From assembly GCA_016165875.1 (NCBI GenBank), contig JABBOT010000027.1:2333939-2397938 (forward strand): a stretch of 64,000 bases of DNA. The letters run 5' to 3'. The number at the start of each line of letters is the position of its first letter. Position 1 is the stretch's first letter. This stretch comes from Acanthopleura granulata (taxonomy: Eukaryota > Mollusca > Polyplacophora > Chitonida > Chitonidae). The notes beneath the pieces are model-generated. The model had not been told where the DNA came from. It did no database searches and saw nothing but the letters and a program-made list of their open reading frames with translations. Position numbers and translations under genes: made by a program. This document shows positions 37,001 to 51,600 of this stretch, piece after piece.

Positions 37001-40000
37001 ATATTAAAACAGCAGTGTTGATTTTGTATTCAGAGTGATGATTAACAGCATCATGTTGTTGTTGTTGTTGACAGGACCCTCAGGATGTGAGGACATGTAT
37101 GCAGCTGTTTGTGATGGGCTTCCTGGTGGTGGGGGATGAGGCGCTCACCAAACAGCTGGTCGAGCACAAGGGTAAATGCAGACCAATAAGCCAAGTAGCT
37201 GTCTAGAGTTGTGCATCATTGCACATGAGGAGAACTGATTATACTTGAGATAAACAAAAGCACAAGGCAGTCTGTGCCTGTGCTTTATCATTACAGATTT
37301 CGGCAAAAGCCAATTTCGCCAAGTTCGAATTTTTTATGCGTATTTTACTAAGGTTTTGCCTTAAAACTGCCCTACAGACCATGTAAAGTCTCAGATGTCA
37401 CAAAGACTGCCATAAAATGCCCCGAATGGACCGGATTCTGTTTGACTGCAGAGGATTACTATGCTTTAACACAGCCACGTGGGTTTGTTTGTCCCACAAT
37501 GAAGAAATTCCTGTCATGCCCACTCAAAACAGTTATCTGGCTTAATTATGGCTGTAAAAACCTTGAGGCTTCAAAAGCTGATATCATTCCTGACAGTTAG
37601 CTCCCTTGGTATTGGCTGTAGCAAACACAAAATTAAATCAATTGGTGTGGAAACTAACCTCATAGTTTGATGATTACAGTAGTTACATTTATCCCTAGGG
37701 CTTGTTCTTCAGTTTTTATCTACTATATTCCCCTGTCTTCATTGGTCACAGGGATATGGTGACAAGGAGCAGTCGACAACATTCATGTGGCCATTTGAGC
37801 TGTCTGACATTCACTGAAGACCGCCAATATGGCAGGCATGTTGGTTAGAGACAGAAGAGTTTTCAGAGGTTCAAGCACTTTGGTTTGCTCTATCAGTAAA
37901 ACTGACTGTAATTGTAATAGTGAAAAAATTCATGTGCATGCTGTTAGACATCAGTCAAATGCAAGTATTAGGAAATAAATTTGTGATTATCGTTCTGCTT
38001 GGCATAGTGCACATGTCGTGTCATCTTGTTTTTGTATTATGTTCAATCAGTGTTACTTCAGGCCGTTTTCAAAGACATGCACATGGATAAGCTGGAGGCC
38101 ATTCAGGCTGTGTTACTGACTGTTCTCGAACAGGTAAAAAACGGATATAAATGAGGAATGAAAAAGAAAACCTGAAAGAAGTTATATAACCTATATCTGT
38201 TTTGACCAGAGTTTTACTGGCTTAGAAAATCATTTGGGATTCACTATAGAAATTGGAACTAACTTTCAAGCACGTTCTTGTATGACTGAACACCCCTCTA
38301 TCCAGTAACAGGTTAAGTCCAAAATGTACATCAGTGAAAAGAGAGCAAAAGTTTAAAGATGCTATGCCAGGAATTTTTGAGGAAAAGAATCCATAATTGT
38401 GGAGGAAATTTAGTTTTCTCTGCCTGTCAGAAAATCTCACACTTGCTCTGTTTATAACATTAATATGTCTAAAGTTTGAAAATGTTATAGAGTGAACCAC
38501 ATTGTAAGTTTTGCTGACTTTATGACTGATTTAAATGCACAGACAAGGCTGATACATGTATTTCGTGAAAAGCAATTATTTGGGCTAATCTGAAAGAACA
38601 GAGAAAATTTAGTTTGATTTACACTGATTTTTTTCAAAATAGTTCTGGTATAGTCTCTGCAAATAATTGCTGATTTACAAGTTCAGTCTAACACAAGTTC
38701 CATTCTCAGTCATTGAATCCAAAGTGATTCTGAAAACATTGCCTGAGTTTGTTTTCAGAATAAATTGTATCATTAATGTCATATTATTTCCAATTCTTAG
38801 ATAGTGAAAAACTCTGCTGTAAGCAAGACGCTAAAAGTGAAGTTATTCAACGATCAGACTCTCCAGCACTTGTGTAAAGTGCTCAGCTGGAAGGGGCCGG
38901 CCAAGTGGCATGGGACTGCCAAGTCACAGAAACACACCTCCAGAAGTTTGACAGATGAACATATCGTGAGTCTGCGCTACACCAGTCTTAATGTCTTGCC
39001 CAAATCAGGTTTGATCTGTTGTAAATGAAGACTGACTTTCGTTAGTGATTCAAGTCAAATTACTGTCAAAACACCCACTGGCTAGAATGCCAGCTACCAA
39101 ATTGTCCGCTATGTGAAACGTAGCACGATCAGCTTGGGGTGTCTGCAGTCATAATGATAAATTCTGAAAGTATGGAGGTTGTTTGTATGGATAATTTAAA
39201 AGACAAGAACACATTTATACAACCTATACCTTAAAAGAAAGAGCTTTACTGATGGTTAAATAAAAAAGCTCAATTTTCTGGCAGAAATGCTTGTTATTTG
39301 AGTATTTAATAGTTAAACATCCAAGAGTGAGGAGCCTTTTTAGGCCACCATTTTAACACATTGCTTACATCAAAGTTACATTGCTTAGCTTTGCAAAGTA
39401 GCTCTTCTGTCTTTGAGGGTAAAAAAAAAAATGATGTAGATAACGTAACGGAGGGCTTCCGTGGGGACCCCAGCTCTAGTTCTGATGATAGTGAATGTAA
39501 CTTTGGCTTACAAGGCTACCAGTTTGAATCACAGAGGAGTGAGGCTGAGAGCAGTAGTTCGACCAACCAAGCATCCAGCTCAAGTGAGTGGGAACCGGGA
39601 TTTCTGGCTTTGACAGGGACAATCTGTGAAAGGACAGGTTGTGCTCTCTGCCTTCAGGACATCGCATTTCAGACACATTTTGGCAGCCTACAGCCATGCA
39701 TGTAGGCATGATGTCGCCCTCTAGTACATCTCAAACTCTTCCTTTTTAGAGTTGGCTTTAACAGAACTTAAAGTCCACAGTTATCAAGAGGTACGAACAT
39801 ATTTAGCTGAGACTGGAAATGCATGTTAATTAAATAGTAGGGGTAAAACGTTAAGCACAGTGACGTCACAATGAATATTCAAGAGGAGGAAAGGAGGATT
39901 TTCTAAAACATGACGGGACTTTCTATGTCCCCGATTGGGTGGATTTTGTAAAAATATGACGATGACAGTTTGTCTCTTTTACGAAACGTTTAAAAAATGT

Positions 40001-42665
40001 AAAAAAAAAAAAATAGTATTCCACACAGTTTGTATAGCTCTTTCATTTAAGGTTTATATTGTATAAATGTGTTCTTTTCTTTTAAATATTTTTATATTTT
40101 TTCTTTGTCTTAAATGTTCATCTTCATGTGATCAGCTGAGCTGCCATGTTTATCTCTTACTCTCTCACACACCACAGGGTCACTCAGAAGGGCTCTAAAA
40201 GGCTCAGGGGGCTTCCGTGGCCGAGAGAGGTTAGCAAACTAGTGTACCATAATGACCTTGGTGCCTCTTACCAAGTCTGGCTTTGCCTGGCTTCCGATCA
40301 GGTCATATGTGGGAATGTTCACCGGCAACCTGCGGATGGTTGTGGGTTTCTCCCAGGCCTGCCTAGTTTCCTCCCACCTGGTTGCCTTCGCAGAAGTGAA
40401 ATATTCTTGAGTATGTCGTTAAACATCCGGAGAATAAGTTAATAAATAAAATGCACCGTTTATCCTGCGATGTTGAAATGCTTCACAAAGGTTAAATTGA
40501 CGAAGTACATTAAGCCATTAAAAGCTCCATGTGCACATATATAGCGGTGGATTTGGAAGTGGTCATTTTGGCTAGCCGGTATTTTGACCTGTAACCCTGA
40601 AGACTGTCTTATGTCTCCATAGAGAAGGCTAATTTGGGAAATTAGGCTTTTTCTTCAGCATTTGTTATCATAACCTTAGCTTTATACACTAAATTCTTAG
40701 CAAGGTCAAATGCGAAAAAAAAATCTCAAAGAACTCATCTACCTACAACTTCTTTGAGAGGGATATGAAAACCTGAACACAATCAAGACTAAGACTCTTT
40801 CCTGGTGTATTTTGTGATGTTTTGCTGTAGCATCTAAGACTCTTTCCTGGTGTATTTTGTGATGTTTTGCTGTAGCATCTAAGACTGTTTTCTGGTGTAT
40901 TATGTGATGTTTTGCTGTAACATCTAAGACTTTTTCGTGGTGTATTATGTGATGTTTTGATATAGCGTCTAAGACTCTTTCCTGGTGTATTTTGTTATGT
41001 TTTGCCATAGCGTCTAAGAGTCTTTCCTGGTGTATTATGTGATGTTTTGATATAGCGTCTAAGACTGTTTCCTGGTGTATTATGTGATGTTTTGATATAG
41101 CGTGTAAGACTGTTTCCTGGTGTATTATGTGATGTTTTGATATAGCGTCTAAGACTGTTTCCTGGTGTATTTTGTGATGTTTTGCCGTAGTGTCTAAGAG
41201 TCTTTCCTGGTGTATTATGTGATGTTTTGGTATAATGTCCAAGACTGTTTCCTGGTGTATTATGTGATGTTTTGGTATAGCGTGTAAGACTGTTTCCTGG
41301 TGTATTATGTGATGTTTTGGTATAGCGTGCAAGACTGTTTCCTGGTGTATTATGTAATGTTTTGGTATAGCGTGTAAGACTGTTTCCTGGTGTATTATGT
41401 AATGTTTTGGTATAGCGTGTAAGACTGTTTCCTGGTGTATTATGTAATGTTTTGGTATAGCGTGTAAGACTGTTTCCTGGTGTATTATGTAATGTTTTCT
41501 ATAGCATCTAAGACCTGTATTTTGTGCATATGTGTTGTTTCTCATTTGGTAAAGTATATCAATAACTTACCAAACGGTCGGTGATTTACCTTAGGCACAT
41601 TGGTTTCCTCCACCCATAAAACTGAGTGACATTGTGTAAGGGAAAACTTATTGAGCTAGGTATTACATAGCAATAAATCAATCAGTCAGTCTAGCTCTGA
41701 CAGCCTGTATATGAATGGGGATGTTATGACTCTTTACCTTGTGTTTAGCTTCCTGGAGTTTCAGCATGCTCTTGTTCCATTTACACTACAGGTGATCACC
41801 CAGGGTGAAGAGGATCAGGTGATTGTCAAGAGTCTAGTAACAGAAGTCCTCACCCACCTGTGCTGTGCCCCAAAAACTGGCATCAGCTTCTTTGACACCT
41901 CGTTTGGGACGTCATCCAGGTGAGTGCAGATTTCTGACAAGGCTGTATGTAAGCCATAACATCATTTTCAAACCAGTACATTGAACAGACTTGGCTCAGC
42001 TTATATAAAGGTAAATAGGTAGCAATAGATAGAATTAAAACAATACATCTACAAGACGAATGGGTGGAAATCAGTAAGTAGAGGTGTGAAAGTTGACAGA
42101 CTAGTGCAGTGGGACAATGGGTAAATATAAACAATAGGTCTAAGTGAAATAAATGTGAAAGAAATCAGTAGGCCGAGTATTATGATGGATAACATGCAAC
42201 AATAAGTACATGAACAATACATCAGTAGGTGTGAAAAGATGTAAGGAATTATGGTGGTATTTCTCCAGAATGATGAGGTGGTCATGTGCACTCGGCAGGA
42301 AGTATCCTCGGTCTTGGCTGAGTTGTGGTCACGAGCCTCTAAGGCCCTACCTCTCAACGATAGCTTGTCCTTAAATATGGTGAATCCAGTGGGTTTCTAG
42401 GCTAATCAACTGTCATGTGACCTTTATTGTGCACAGCCTATAATTACAGTATAAACTTTTGTGTGACAGGAATGTGAACCCCCTCCTCAGCACCCTCCTC
42501 CACAATCTCAGCGCCTACTTCTCTGAGCCCGTTGTCCAGGAGCTGATCATTAACATGCTGGTGACAAGTCCAGACCAATTAGAGGGCTACGTGAAACAGA
42601 TGAAGTCAAGCCTTATCCCCCGCCTGTCACCCATCTGGATGGAGCGTGCTCAGTTCCTGTGTAAG
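34055..42665 (+). CDS. URB1: URB1 exons 1-8 (residues 1-431, Npa1 domain)
   Basis: Exons: 34055-34244, 35224-35363, 36052-36345, 37075-37171, 38051-38133, 38801-38965, 41792-41919, 42470-42665. Exon 1 is basic (NLS). Exons 2-8 are helical and carry the Npa1-family blocks AIEEFISCAEKFP, LERNTGSLYYQLA, SGLKLLTAMVMLN and DPQDVRTCMQLFVMGFL. KWHGTAKSQKH (exon 6) and GISFFDTSFGT (exon 7) follow. The intron between exons 6 and 7 is the largest here (2.8 kb). It hosts a THAP-like fragment, a family A SINE, a 45-bp minisatellite and a family B SINE. Phases agree at every junction. Confidence 0.93.
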
Positions 42666-45600
42666 GTGGGTAGGCTAGGGACTTGACTTAAGTCAGTATT
42701 TTAAACCTGATTTTATGGAAATTAAAAATGCTTCTCATAAATGTTATCTTTTTAGTCCAAATAAGTTTCAGCTTCCTGTACCAGAAACCAAGCATTTGTA
42801 GCAAGGTTTCTGATTTGAATTGAAGTCAGAAACGGCTCAGTTGGAAGCTGCCCAAAAGCTACAGTATATTTGAGCAGTGCCTCTCCCCTGGGCTACAATA
42901 TGATATTGTATACTTACACAAAGTTATCCAGAGTGATACCCCAGGCATATATAGGCATATTTCCCTAGATCTGTGTAGCACAAAACAGACGAATTGTGCA
43001 AGTATATTTTGTTGGCATGTAGTCAACTAGTTGAACGAGTTAACTTGGTTAATTTCAGATTTGAAAGTACAGTTTAGAAATCTGGATTCTGGTCTTTGGG
43101 TTGACACTGTGACTATTGTGACTGGAGAAGTGGTCATCAAACATAGCAAATACTTGAAAGTGTAGAACCTTGTGTTCTGGTTTATTTGTTCACAGAAATA
43201 TCACTTTTCCTCAGCAAATCAAAGCAATATATCAGTAAACTATGTAACTTGGTATTAAAGTTTGATAGCATTAACCTTTGAATTTTATACATTCAGGCAA
43301 AACTGTTGGTAAGGACATTAAATACCTCAAGGAATATTTTTGTGTCAAATGAAGTTTGAACTCTTTTGCTTATCAGAAAAGCAATAAGACCGGGAGATCC
43401 GGGATCATTCCACAGGTTTGGTCATACTAAAGACTTTAAAAATGGTACTTGTTTCTGCTTCGCTTGGTTCTCAGCACTGATAGGTTAGAACAAGGAAACA
43501 GGACTGGTCGGCCTGGTGTCAGTATAATGTGACTAGGGTGGGTGTCATGCTGGTGTCTGGCATGATGTTCCAGTGGCGGCAGCACTTAGGCGGCATGGAC
43601 TTGCCCTGTCACAGTAACATGTACATGCTAAGGACATCTCATCTTCATATGACTGAAAAATTACTAAGTACTGTGTTAAGTTATTCAGGTGGCATCATAG
43701 GTGATGGAATTTTGTTCATTGGTTACATATTCACATGAATGGTATATGTTTTGTTTCAATCAGTGGACATATAATAAAAAAAGAATTTTCAGTGAGAGAC
43801 AATTATGAGGGTTTAAAAAGCAATGTGAACTAATTGTCAGGGTAAAGACTTGTACTGGTGTTCCGCAGGTGTATGACCGCGTGGCGAGAGCGCCCCCTCC
43901 ACACAAGCTGCCAGCACACATGGAGATAGCAACGGTACTGACCATTGTCCAGAAACTGATTCTACCTCCAGTGTTAGATGACCTCCTGCAAGGACTGAAG
44001 GTATCTGTTGTTTTTAAATTCGGTTGTGAGAGCCAATAATATAAAAAAAGAAAAAATTTATCATCATTTTCTCAGAGAAGAATACTACATGATTTTGCCC
44101 ATGTATTTTTTGTGTGTGTGAGTGAAAACCTGTATGTCACAGGTGAGGAGTACCTCAGTTACCTGCTGAAAGACAGTGGTTTACTTCAGGCACTTCTTGA
44201 AGGTCGTATTTAACCCCGTTCAAAGTGAAAAATATGTATGTGACGATAGATGTGTAATATAATTTTCAATACATTACAAGTGCACGAGTCCTGAGCAAGT
44301 CGGTATTTATCTTTTGTGTTCTCACAAGCAGCATAAGAGCCTGGCTGTGCGTGACAGCGTCCTGGATGTGGTACTAGTGGTTGTTCAGAAGGCTGTGTGG
44401 GTGAGGCAGAACTGGGCAGAGACCACAGACCTGGCTGTCCGTTACACGCAGGTGCAGAGGGCCTGGTTCATGGACAGTTTTACAGACATGCTCACAAAGG
44501 TAGGTGCTCCTAACCTCTGACTCAGCTTCATGGTAGACTGGAATTTTCATTCTAAATTTTATTTATTTATTTAATTGGTGTTTTATGCCTGCCAGCAATA
44601 TGGTGGAAGGATACCAGGCCGAGCCCAGGGGAAACCCACGACCATCCGCAGGTTGACCTTCCCACATACAGCCAGAGAGGATGCCAGCAAGAGCTGGTCT
44701 TGAACTCACAATGACCACATTGGTGAGAGGCACCTGAGTCATTATGTTGCACATGCACGCTAACCCTCTCAGCCACAGAGATCCCCATCCTTAAATGAAT
44801 AACTGGGTGAAAGACACCCTAATGTATATGGGATGTTTCTGGAGGCCTATTTGTGGATTGTAGTCCATGTGGGGCCCAGATTATTGACTTTTGCTGTATA
44901 ACAAACTTTATTACAATTTTAATACAGTACATATACATCAGATATTAGCAAGGTTGGAATTTGTGAGGGTTTCCAGTTTGGGCTGCACGGTGTATGTAAG
45001 TATGTAAATAAAGAAACTAAACCATTCTTTTCTCATAATTGGTGGAATAACCTCTTGTAAATAATTTGAACGTTTCATGGGAAACTGACACCAAAGTTGT
45101 GTACATCCTTTTTGTGTTGTTGATAGTACTGAGCGCTGTGTTTGTTGTCTGTTGTGCTAGAGTCTTCCCTCATGTCAGCTGATCATGCACACCTGGCACA
45201 TGGTCACATCAGCCCCCAGCACCAGTCAAGATAAAACCCAGTCCAGTAAACAGAGAGATGTACCACCAGGTGAATTGGAGGAGGGTAAGACTTTTGTGAT
45301 TTATGTGGGGGCTGGATCTTTTATAAACATTTATAACTTTTATAGTTTTTATGGAAGAAATCCAGAAGAATTCACCAAGAATCAACCGTTATGTCCTAAG
45401 CAGCTGCAAAGATCAAGTTTAAGCTTACCATCAGGTACTGCTTTTTTCCCCAAGCTTTCTCCTTTTTTCCAGAGCTTTTTACCATGACTGGTGGACCACC
45501 TTTTGTTTTCCCCATTGGTTTCTCACCATGCTGTACTACTGTTTGATTTCTCCTTGATGCCGCACTACCATTTGGTTTCTCCTTGACCTTTTACTGTCCA

Positions 45601-48600
45601 TTGTTTTCTCCTTGATATTGTACTACATGTAGCTATTGGTTTCCTGTCTATGTTGTACTACCTATTGCTTTCTCTTCCATGCTGTATTAGTCATTGGTTT
45701 CTCCTTGATGCTCTTACTACCCATTGGTTTCACCTCTGATGTACCACTCATTGGTTTCTCCTAGTTCCTGTACTACCCACTGGGTTTTCCTTGAAGCTGT
45801 ACTGCTCATTGGTTTCTCCATGCTGTTCCATTGGTTTCACCATGATCTTGTATTTTTAGCAGGGCATGTTCACCTTGATGTTGTACAATCAATTACTTTC
45901 TCCTTGATGTACTAGCCATTGGTTTGGCCATGGTCTTGCATTTTTAGCAGTGCATACAGTAAGTGAACTGGATCTCATGGTAAAGCTGGAGGAGGTGATG
46001 AGTTTGTACCTGGAAATTTTCCCGCGGGCAGTGACAAGTGAGCAAATCCAGGTGGCCAGTTTGCTGGAGGGGGTGTGGGCTGTGCTAACTGGTCAGCAGG
46101 CAGAACAGGAGCCGGGGGTCGCAGAGAAAATACGACAACTCCAGCTGAATCTTCTGAAAATACTCTCCAACACGGACAACCAGCAAGTTCCATGGTCCAA
46201 AATGGTTAGATTTACTTCCCTATTGTTGTCATGTAGAGGTTAGTTATGTAGGGCTCTGTCTGACACCCAAATGCCATATCCTAGTCTTTTTGTCTTTTAA
46301 TTTTTGTGCCTATTTTGCCACAATTCTTCTGTGTGCATGTACATTGACATTGTGGTGTTGAGCGAGTGTCAAAAAGAACAACATTCTGCCATCTTTTTAA
46401 GAAGAGGTTACTTGTTCAGCGTGTATGCCAGCTCATGTTTCAGAGACAGGTTGTAAAATATCATAAGCTCTCTGAACTAATAGTCATCATGTTATAAGGC
46501 CAGTCATATACTGTGATATGGCTAAATGAGAAATACTGCTGCACGTGTATATTGTGTTTGTTAGACAGAGGATGGACGCTCCGTCACATACCTGTTACTG
46601 GACATGATGCTTCAGACTGGACGGGATCCTCAGCTATCTCAGCAGACACTCAAACTGGTTACCAAGGTAACACAGGTTAGAGTGTATCCTGCAAACCGCT
46701 CATCATTTGTCACTAGTAGCCATCTCATATAGCTTGGTCTCATAGCGAGGTGAACAAAACTCTGCCTACCTCATGTTAAACCATAATCACTCATTCATTC
46801 AGATATATTGGTTCGAGTTTTTTTTTGATGTTCAAGTACAGGAATGCAGATTTTTTTCACCTGTCTTGCAGGGTTATTTTATCACATTAATCGAGACAGA
46901 AAGAATTCTTCCCTGATGTCTGATAGTGCAGACAGATACTGAATTTCAGACGGAATCATTAGGGAATAGTCTGCATTGATAATTTTACATTGATAACAGA
47001 TTTTACACATATAATACATTGGCATGGAAAATGTTGAGTACTTCAGTAACAAACATGTGATCTTATTTCTATACACCTTGCTGCTAGCCCTATGGAATAT
47101 GACTGTGTTCTAACTCAAAGCCATATATCCTTGTGTGTGATAATATCCGCCATTCAACAACAACAGCATTCGTCTAGGATATCGCCCAAACCATCATAAA
47201 TTTGGCTCTTGAGTAAAGCCAAATAGCTCAGGCATCAATCCTCGTAAACTTTGTCTTCCATCATGGAAATGCTGCTGCTTCAGGTCGATGAAATCCTTAG
47301 TTTTGGAAAAGCCTAATTTGAGATTAAATGCAAATCGCACACCAGGTCGATTATCCAGAACACTGCCTATATAGAGGCATGTACGACCAATTGTCAAACC
47401 CAGCTCAACAACAGACATTCAGTAAATTTCTTAGCTATTTGACCTTACTCCAACACCAAATATTTAATGGTTTGAGCAGAGTTCTAAGTGCATGCTGTTT
47501 TTGTTGAGAGGTAGGTATTCTTTGCCAGGCTATGAAGCCATGGGTGTATGATTTTGAGTTGGAACACAGAGTCATATTCTATAGGACTAACCTTGCTGCA
47601 TGTCTGATGCTAAGATATTTTGAGACACTGCCCAATAAAATGACAAAGTTATGAGATAATATGTTAATTGTGCTTTATGAACATATTATGTCTTTGCAGA
47701 TGATAAGTGGAACAGGGTTCTTTGAGAACAGTCCAGAGGAAATTCTTCTGTGGCTGAAGCATATGCAGAAATGCCCAAAAACTTCAGTGGCATATGTGTT
47801 GAAGTTTTTCGCTGAAATGCTGACAACATTGCTGAATAATCCTTATCAGTACATGGATAAAGTTGTGGACTATTTTGCTGAGGAGAGTTTTGGTGAGGAT
47901 GTAGACACAGAGGTGATGGGGTCAGGTGCCTCTGACCGTATTGATGGTAGGTCTGATATCAATCTTACAGGTTACATATTCATGTTTGCCTGTTCTGTGT
48001 ATTCAAAGTGGAAATTACCAGTTTTTCATTTACCAGTTTGCTGCATGCTTACAGTGGAAGCAATTGACAACTGGGGTGAAGAAAGGGGGGGTACATTTAG
48101 GGGTGAACAATATACAATGAAGATGGTATTTACAAATTATTCAGAAATTAAGGCGTAAAGGTCTTTAAATTTGTTTTATTATAACTTTTATAACTTTAAT
48201 GTACATATACATGTACTGCCTTAGTTTTTTTTTTAGTTACCACAGATAGTAGAACTTTGGTCAGTTTTTTGAAATCATTCACTTAACAACAGGCTTGAGT
48301 GCAAAACAGAATCAGTTTTTACCCCTCATTTTTACCAATACCCAATTTTAGCCAAGGGGTATTGTCCTAGTGAGCAGCTCCCGTCTCTCCATTCATCCAT
48401 CTGTCCTTATTCCTGGTAAACACTGTGTCTCTACAACGGTTTATCTGATGTGCACCTAACTTACATCACACTTACACATTGGCATAAGGAAGAACCCTAT
48501 TGATTTTCAGCAATGTTCACCTTTTTTTTCAAGGTCATTGGGGCCATTTAATTTAAAATTTATACAATGCTTGTAAACGTTCTATCACTAGAACGGTTTG

Positions 48601-51600
48601 GCCCAATTTCACCAAAATTACACTACACTTTCACGAGGAAGAATTTATTGATTTTCAACTCCCTTGACCTTTTACTTCAAGGTCATTGGGATCATTTGAG
48701 TTAAATTTTATAAAAGGCTTGTAATCTTGATATCTCTAGTATTGTGTAGCCCAAGTTCACCAAATTTACACTACACTTACACATCAGTGTGAGGACAAAC
48801 ATTATTGATTTTCTTTTACCTTGACCTTTTTCTTCAAGGTCATTGGGGTCATTTGAGTTAAATTTTGTAATAGGTCTGTAAACATATCACTAGAATGGTA
48901 TAGCCCAAGTTCACCAAACTTACACCATACTTGCACTTTGGCATGAGGAAGGACCCTATTGATTTTCAGTGACATTGACCTTTTCCTTCAAGGTCATTGG
49001 GGACATTTAATTTGAATTTTATAAAAGGCTTATAAACACTCTTGAGCAGTTTGTCTGAAGTACTACACCTACACAGTTTCATGAATGGCTGGTATTGTAC
49101 ATAATATCTTTTTTGAGATTTTTGTCTATTTTTTACATGGTACATGCACTGAAGTCTGCAGGGTTTTAAGTGCATTGCACAGTATTTTTGGTTTGAACTT
49201 ACTGTTGCTGCCAAGGAGCACTTTACCCTGTGATTTACTGGCTGAAATTGTTCGTGCATATGATCTCACCTTGAATACATATTGACATTGCTTAGGTGTT
49301 AGGGGAACAATATATGTAGTACTGAGCAAAGGTTTTCAGTAAGATGCCACTAAGTAACAGATATTAGGGATGATGTATCAGTAAGGCAAATCTGTAATAT
49401 CAAAGTAACATATGTCAACTCTGGTGTCTGAACATGAATCATATCAACTAGTAGTGTACACATGTATGATGTTCATTCTTTCTGGTCAACAGAAGCTCCT
49501 GAGCCACAGTTTGGAATTTAGATTTAAAGCATTTCAGTGGTCTGAAAACATTTTCCAGTGAAACATTTTACCACTTTTATAAATCCAACTTTAATAAATG
49601 TTTGGTAAATTCAGCATTTTTCTGTGTGATGATAAATGAACACAAAAAACTTTACTGTCAGTTGAATTTATTTTTTTCTTTCTCCTTAGCCATTTTGAAA
49701 ATGGAGGGCATGGATGATTTGGTTGAGAAAGAAAATAACCAATTACATGAGGACAGTCCGTCAGCTGATGTAAAGACAGAGGACAGGGGGGTTATGACCG
49801 AGAGGTGAGGCCAGACACTCTTCTTGTTGCTGCTCTACTGAAATACATCCACCAAGTTCTGAGTTTAGAGTAACAGTATTTTTTAAGCATTGTTTGCATT
49901 GCACGTTTGAGCAATGTGCTCTAGAGAACCCTTCTGCAATGAACTTTAAGCAGGAACATTTATGGAGGATACCTTACATTATGAGTTTTAAGTAATAGGG
50001 AGACCATCTGTTATCAATTTTGAGTGACAGCCATTGCTACCTGTACCTTAGGCTTAGACAAAAGGGGCCTCCATGGCAGAGGGGAGCATGCAAGTGCAGC
50101 ATAATGACCCAGGTACCTCTCACCAATGGAATCGCTCACGCTGACTTCCTCTCCGATAGTACATGGAAGATCTGCCAGCAACCTGCAGATGGTCGTGGGT
50201 TTCTGCCCGGGCTATGCCTGGTTTCCTCCCACCATAATGCTGACCGCTGTCTTATGAGTGAAATATCTTTGAGTACAGAGTTAAACTCCAATCATGTAAA
50301 GAAATAAAGGTATCTGACAAAATGTTGAAAACAAGACAAAAACAACAACATCCAAATATTTAGTATTTTTCACGATGTCTGATTATAATTATTGACAGAT
50401 TTGTGATTTGTTTGTTGTATGCACAGATGCATGTTCAGTCCATTAGCTGTGGTTGCTATGGAAATTCTTGACAAGGATGATGAAGGTAGGTAACAGTAAA
50501 AGTTAAAATTGTTTTCGAGTAAGTGGATGAAATCCTTCCATGTGCCTCCACTACTGTTTGTTGTTAATTCATTACAAAGAAGTATTGATGGAGCTTAAAA
50601 CCCAAGGCTTCTTGTTCGTACCCACTGTATGACCATGTGTACATGTTACTGGCCAATCTACTCTGTGTTCATAAATGAAGATTTAGCAAACATGTACAGT
50701 ACAAAGACATGTAGGTGTTTGTTCCATTCTTGAAGCCCTGTGATCGTGTTAATTACTGTAGTTACATAATTGATGATGTAATCACTCTGTATTTGTCAAT
50801 ATTCATGTGTTGATTTTTTGCACACGTGTAAAGCATAGTGGCACCAGGGGGATGTTCTCTCCTTGATGTCATATGTTCATGTGGTGATGAAACTCTGAAG
50901 GGGCCTCTTTTATCAAAATGTCACATGTACAATAATTTTGACGGTACAGCAATTATGTGAAATATCGTACCTCATATATAAGTCTCTTTCACAAAAATGC
51001 TTTGTGAAAACAGGCAGTGTCATAAATTATTGTACATCATGTTGTACAATAAAATTTCCAACAAAAAGTATCATAGGAAATTAAGTGAAAGTGGTCCCTG
51101 GTGTATGTATCTGTTACAGAGTGCGTGCACTTTCTGTGCGGAGTTCTACTGGACTTGCTCCACTCTCAGCTGGACCCTGTACCCCTGTGCAGACTGATCC
51201 AGCAGACAGCAGACCTTCTCTCCCCCAGCCCTCTTCTGGCATACTTCAAATCCTGGCTACCTCCTCCAAGTCAGGTTTGTATCACGTGATACTCTCATAA
51301 GCATCGTCCTCAGACATCTGGGGCCAGTCTCATGATGCTGTTGTACTGATAGGCCATGTAGTCACTTGTAGTGAAATACTGTTGTTACCGTGGTGATTAA
51401 GTGCACATAACACTATGAGGGTATCAGGCAAGCTGACCCTGCAGTATTATCTCTTATGTGTAGATCAAAATTTGTGGTCAAAATTTATCCCCAGGCCTTA
51501 CTGGTTTTGTTGTCTAGCACACCCATTTTCCAAGCAGTCAAGCCAGATGTTTCACTTCAGCTCCTGCCAGCTCAGCTTACTATTTAGCAGTATTATGCAT

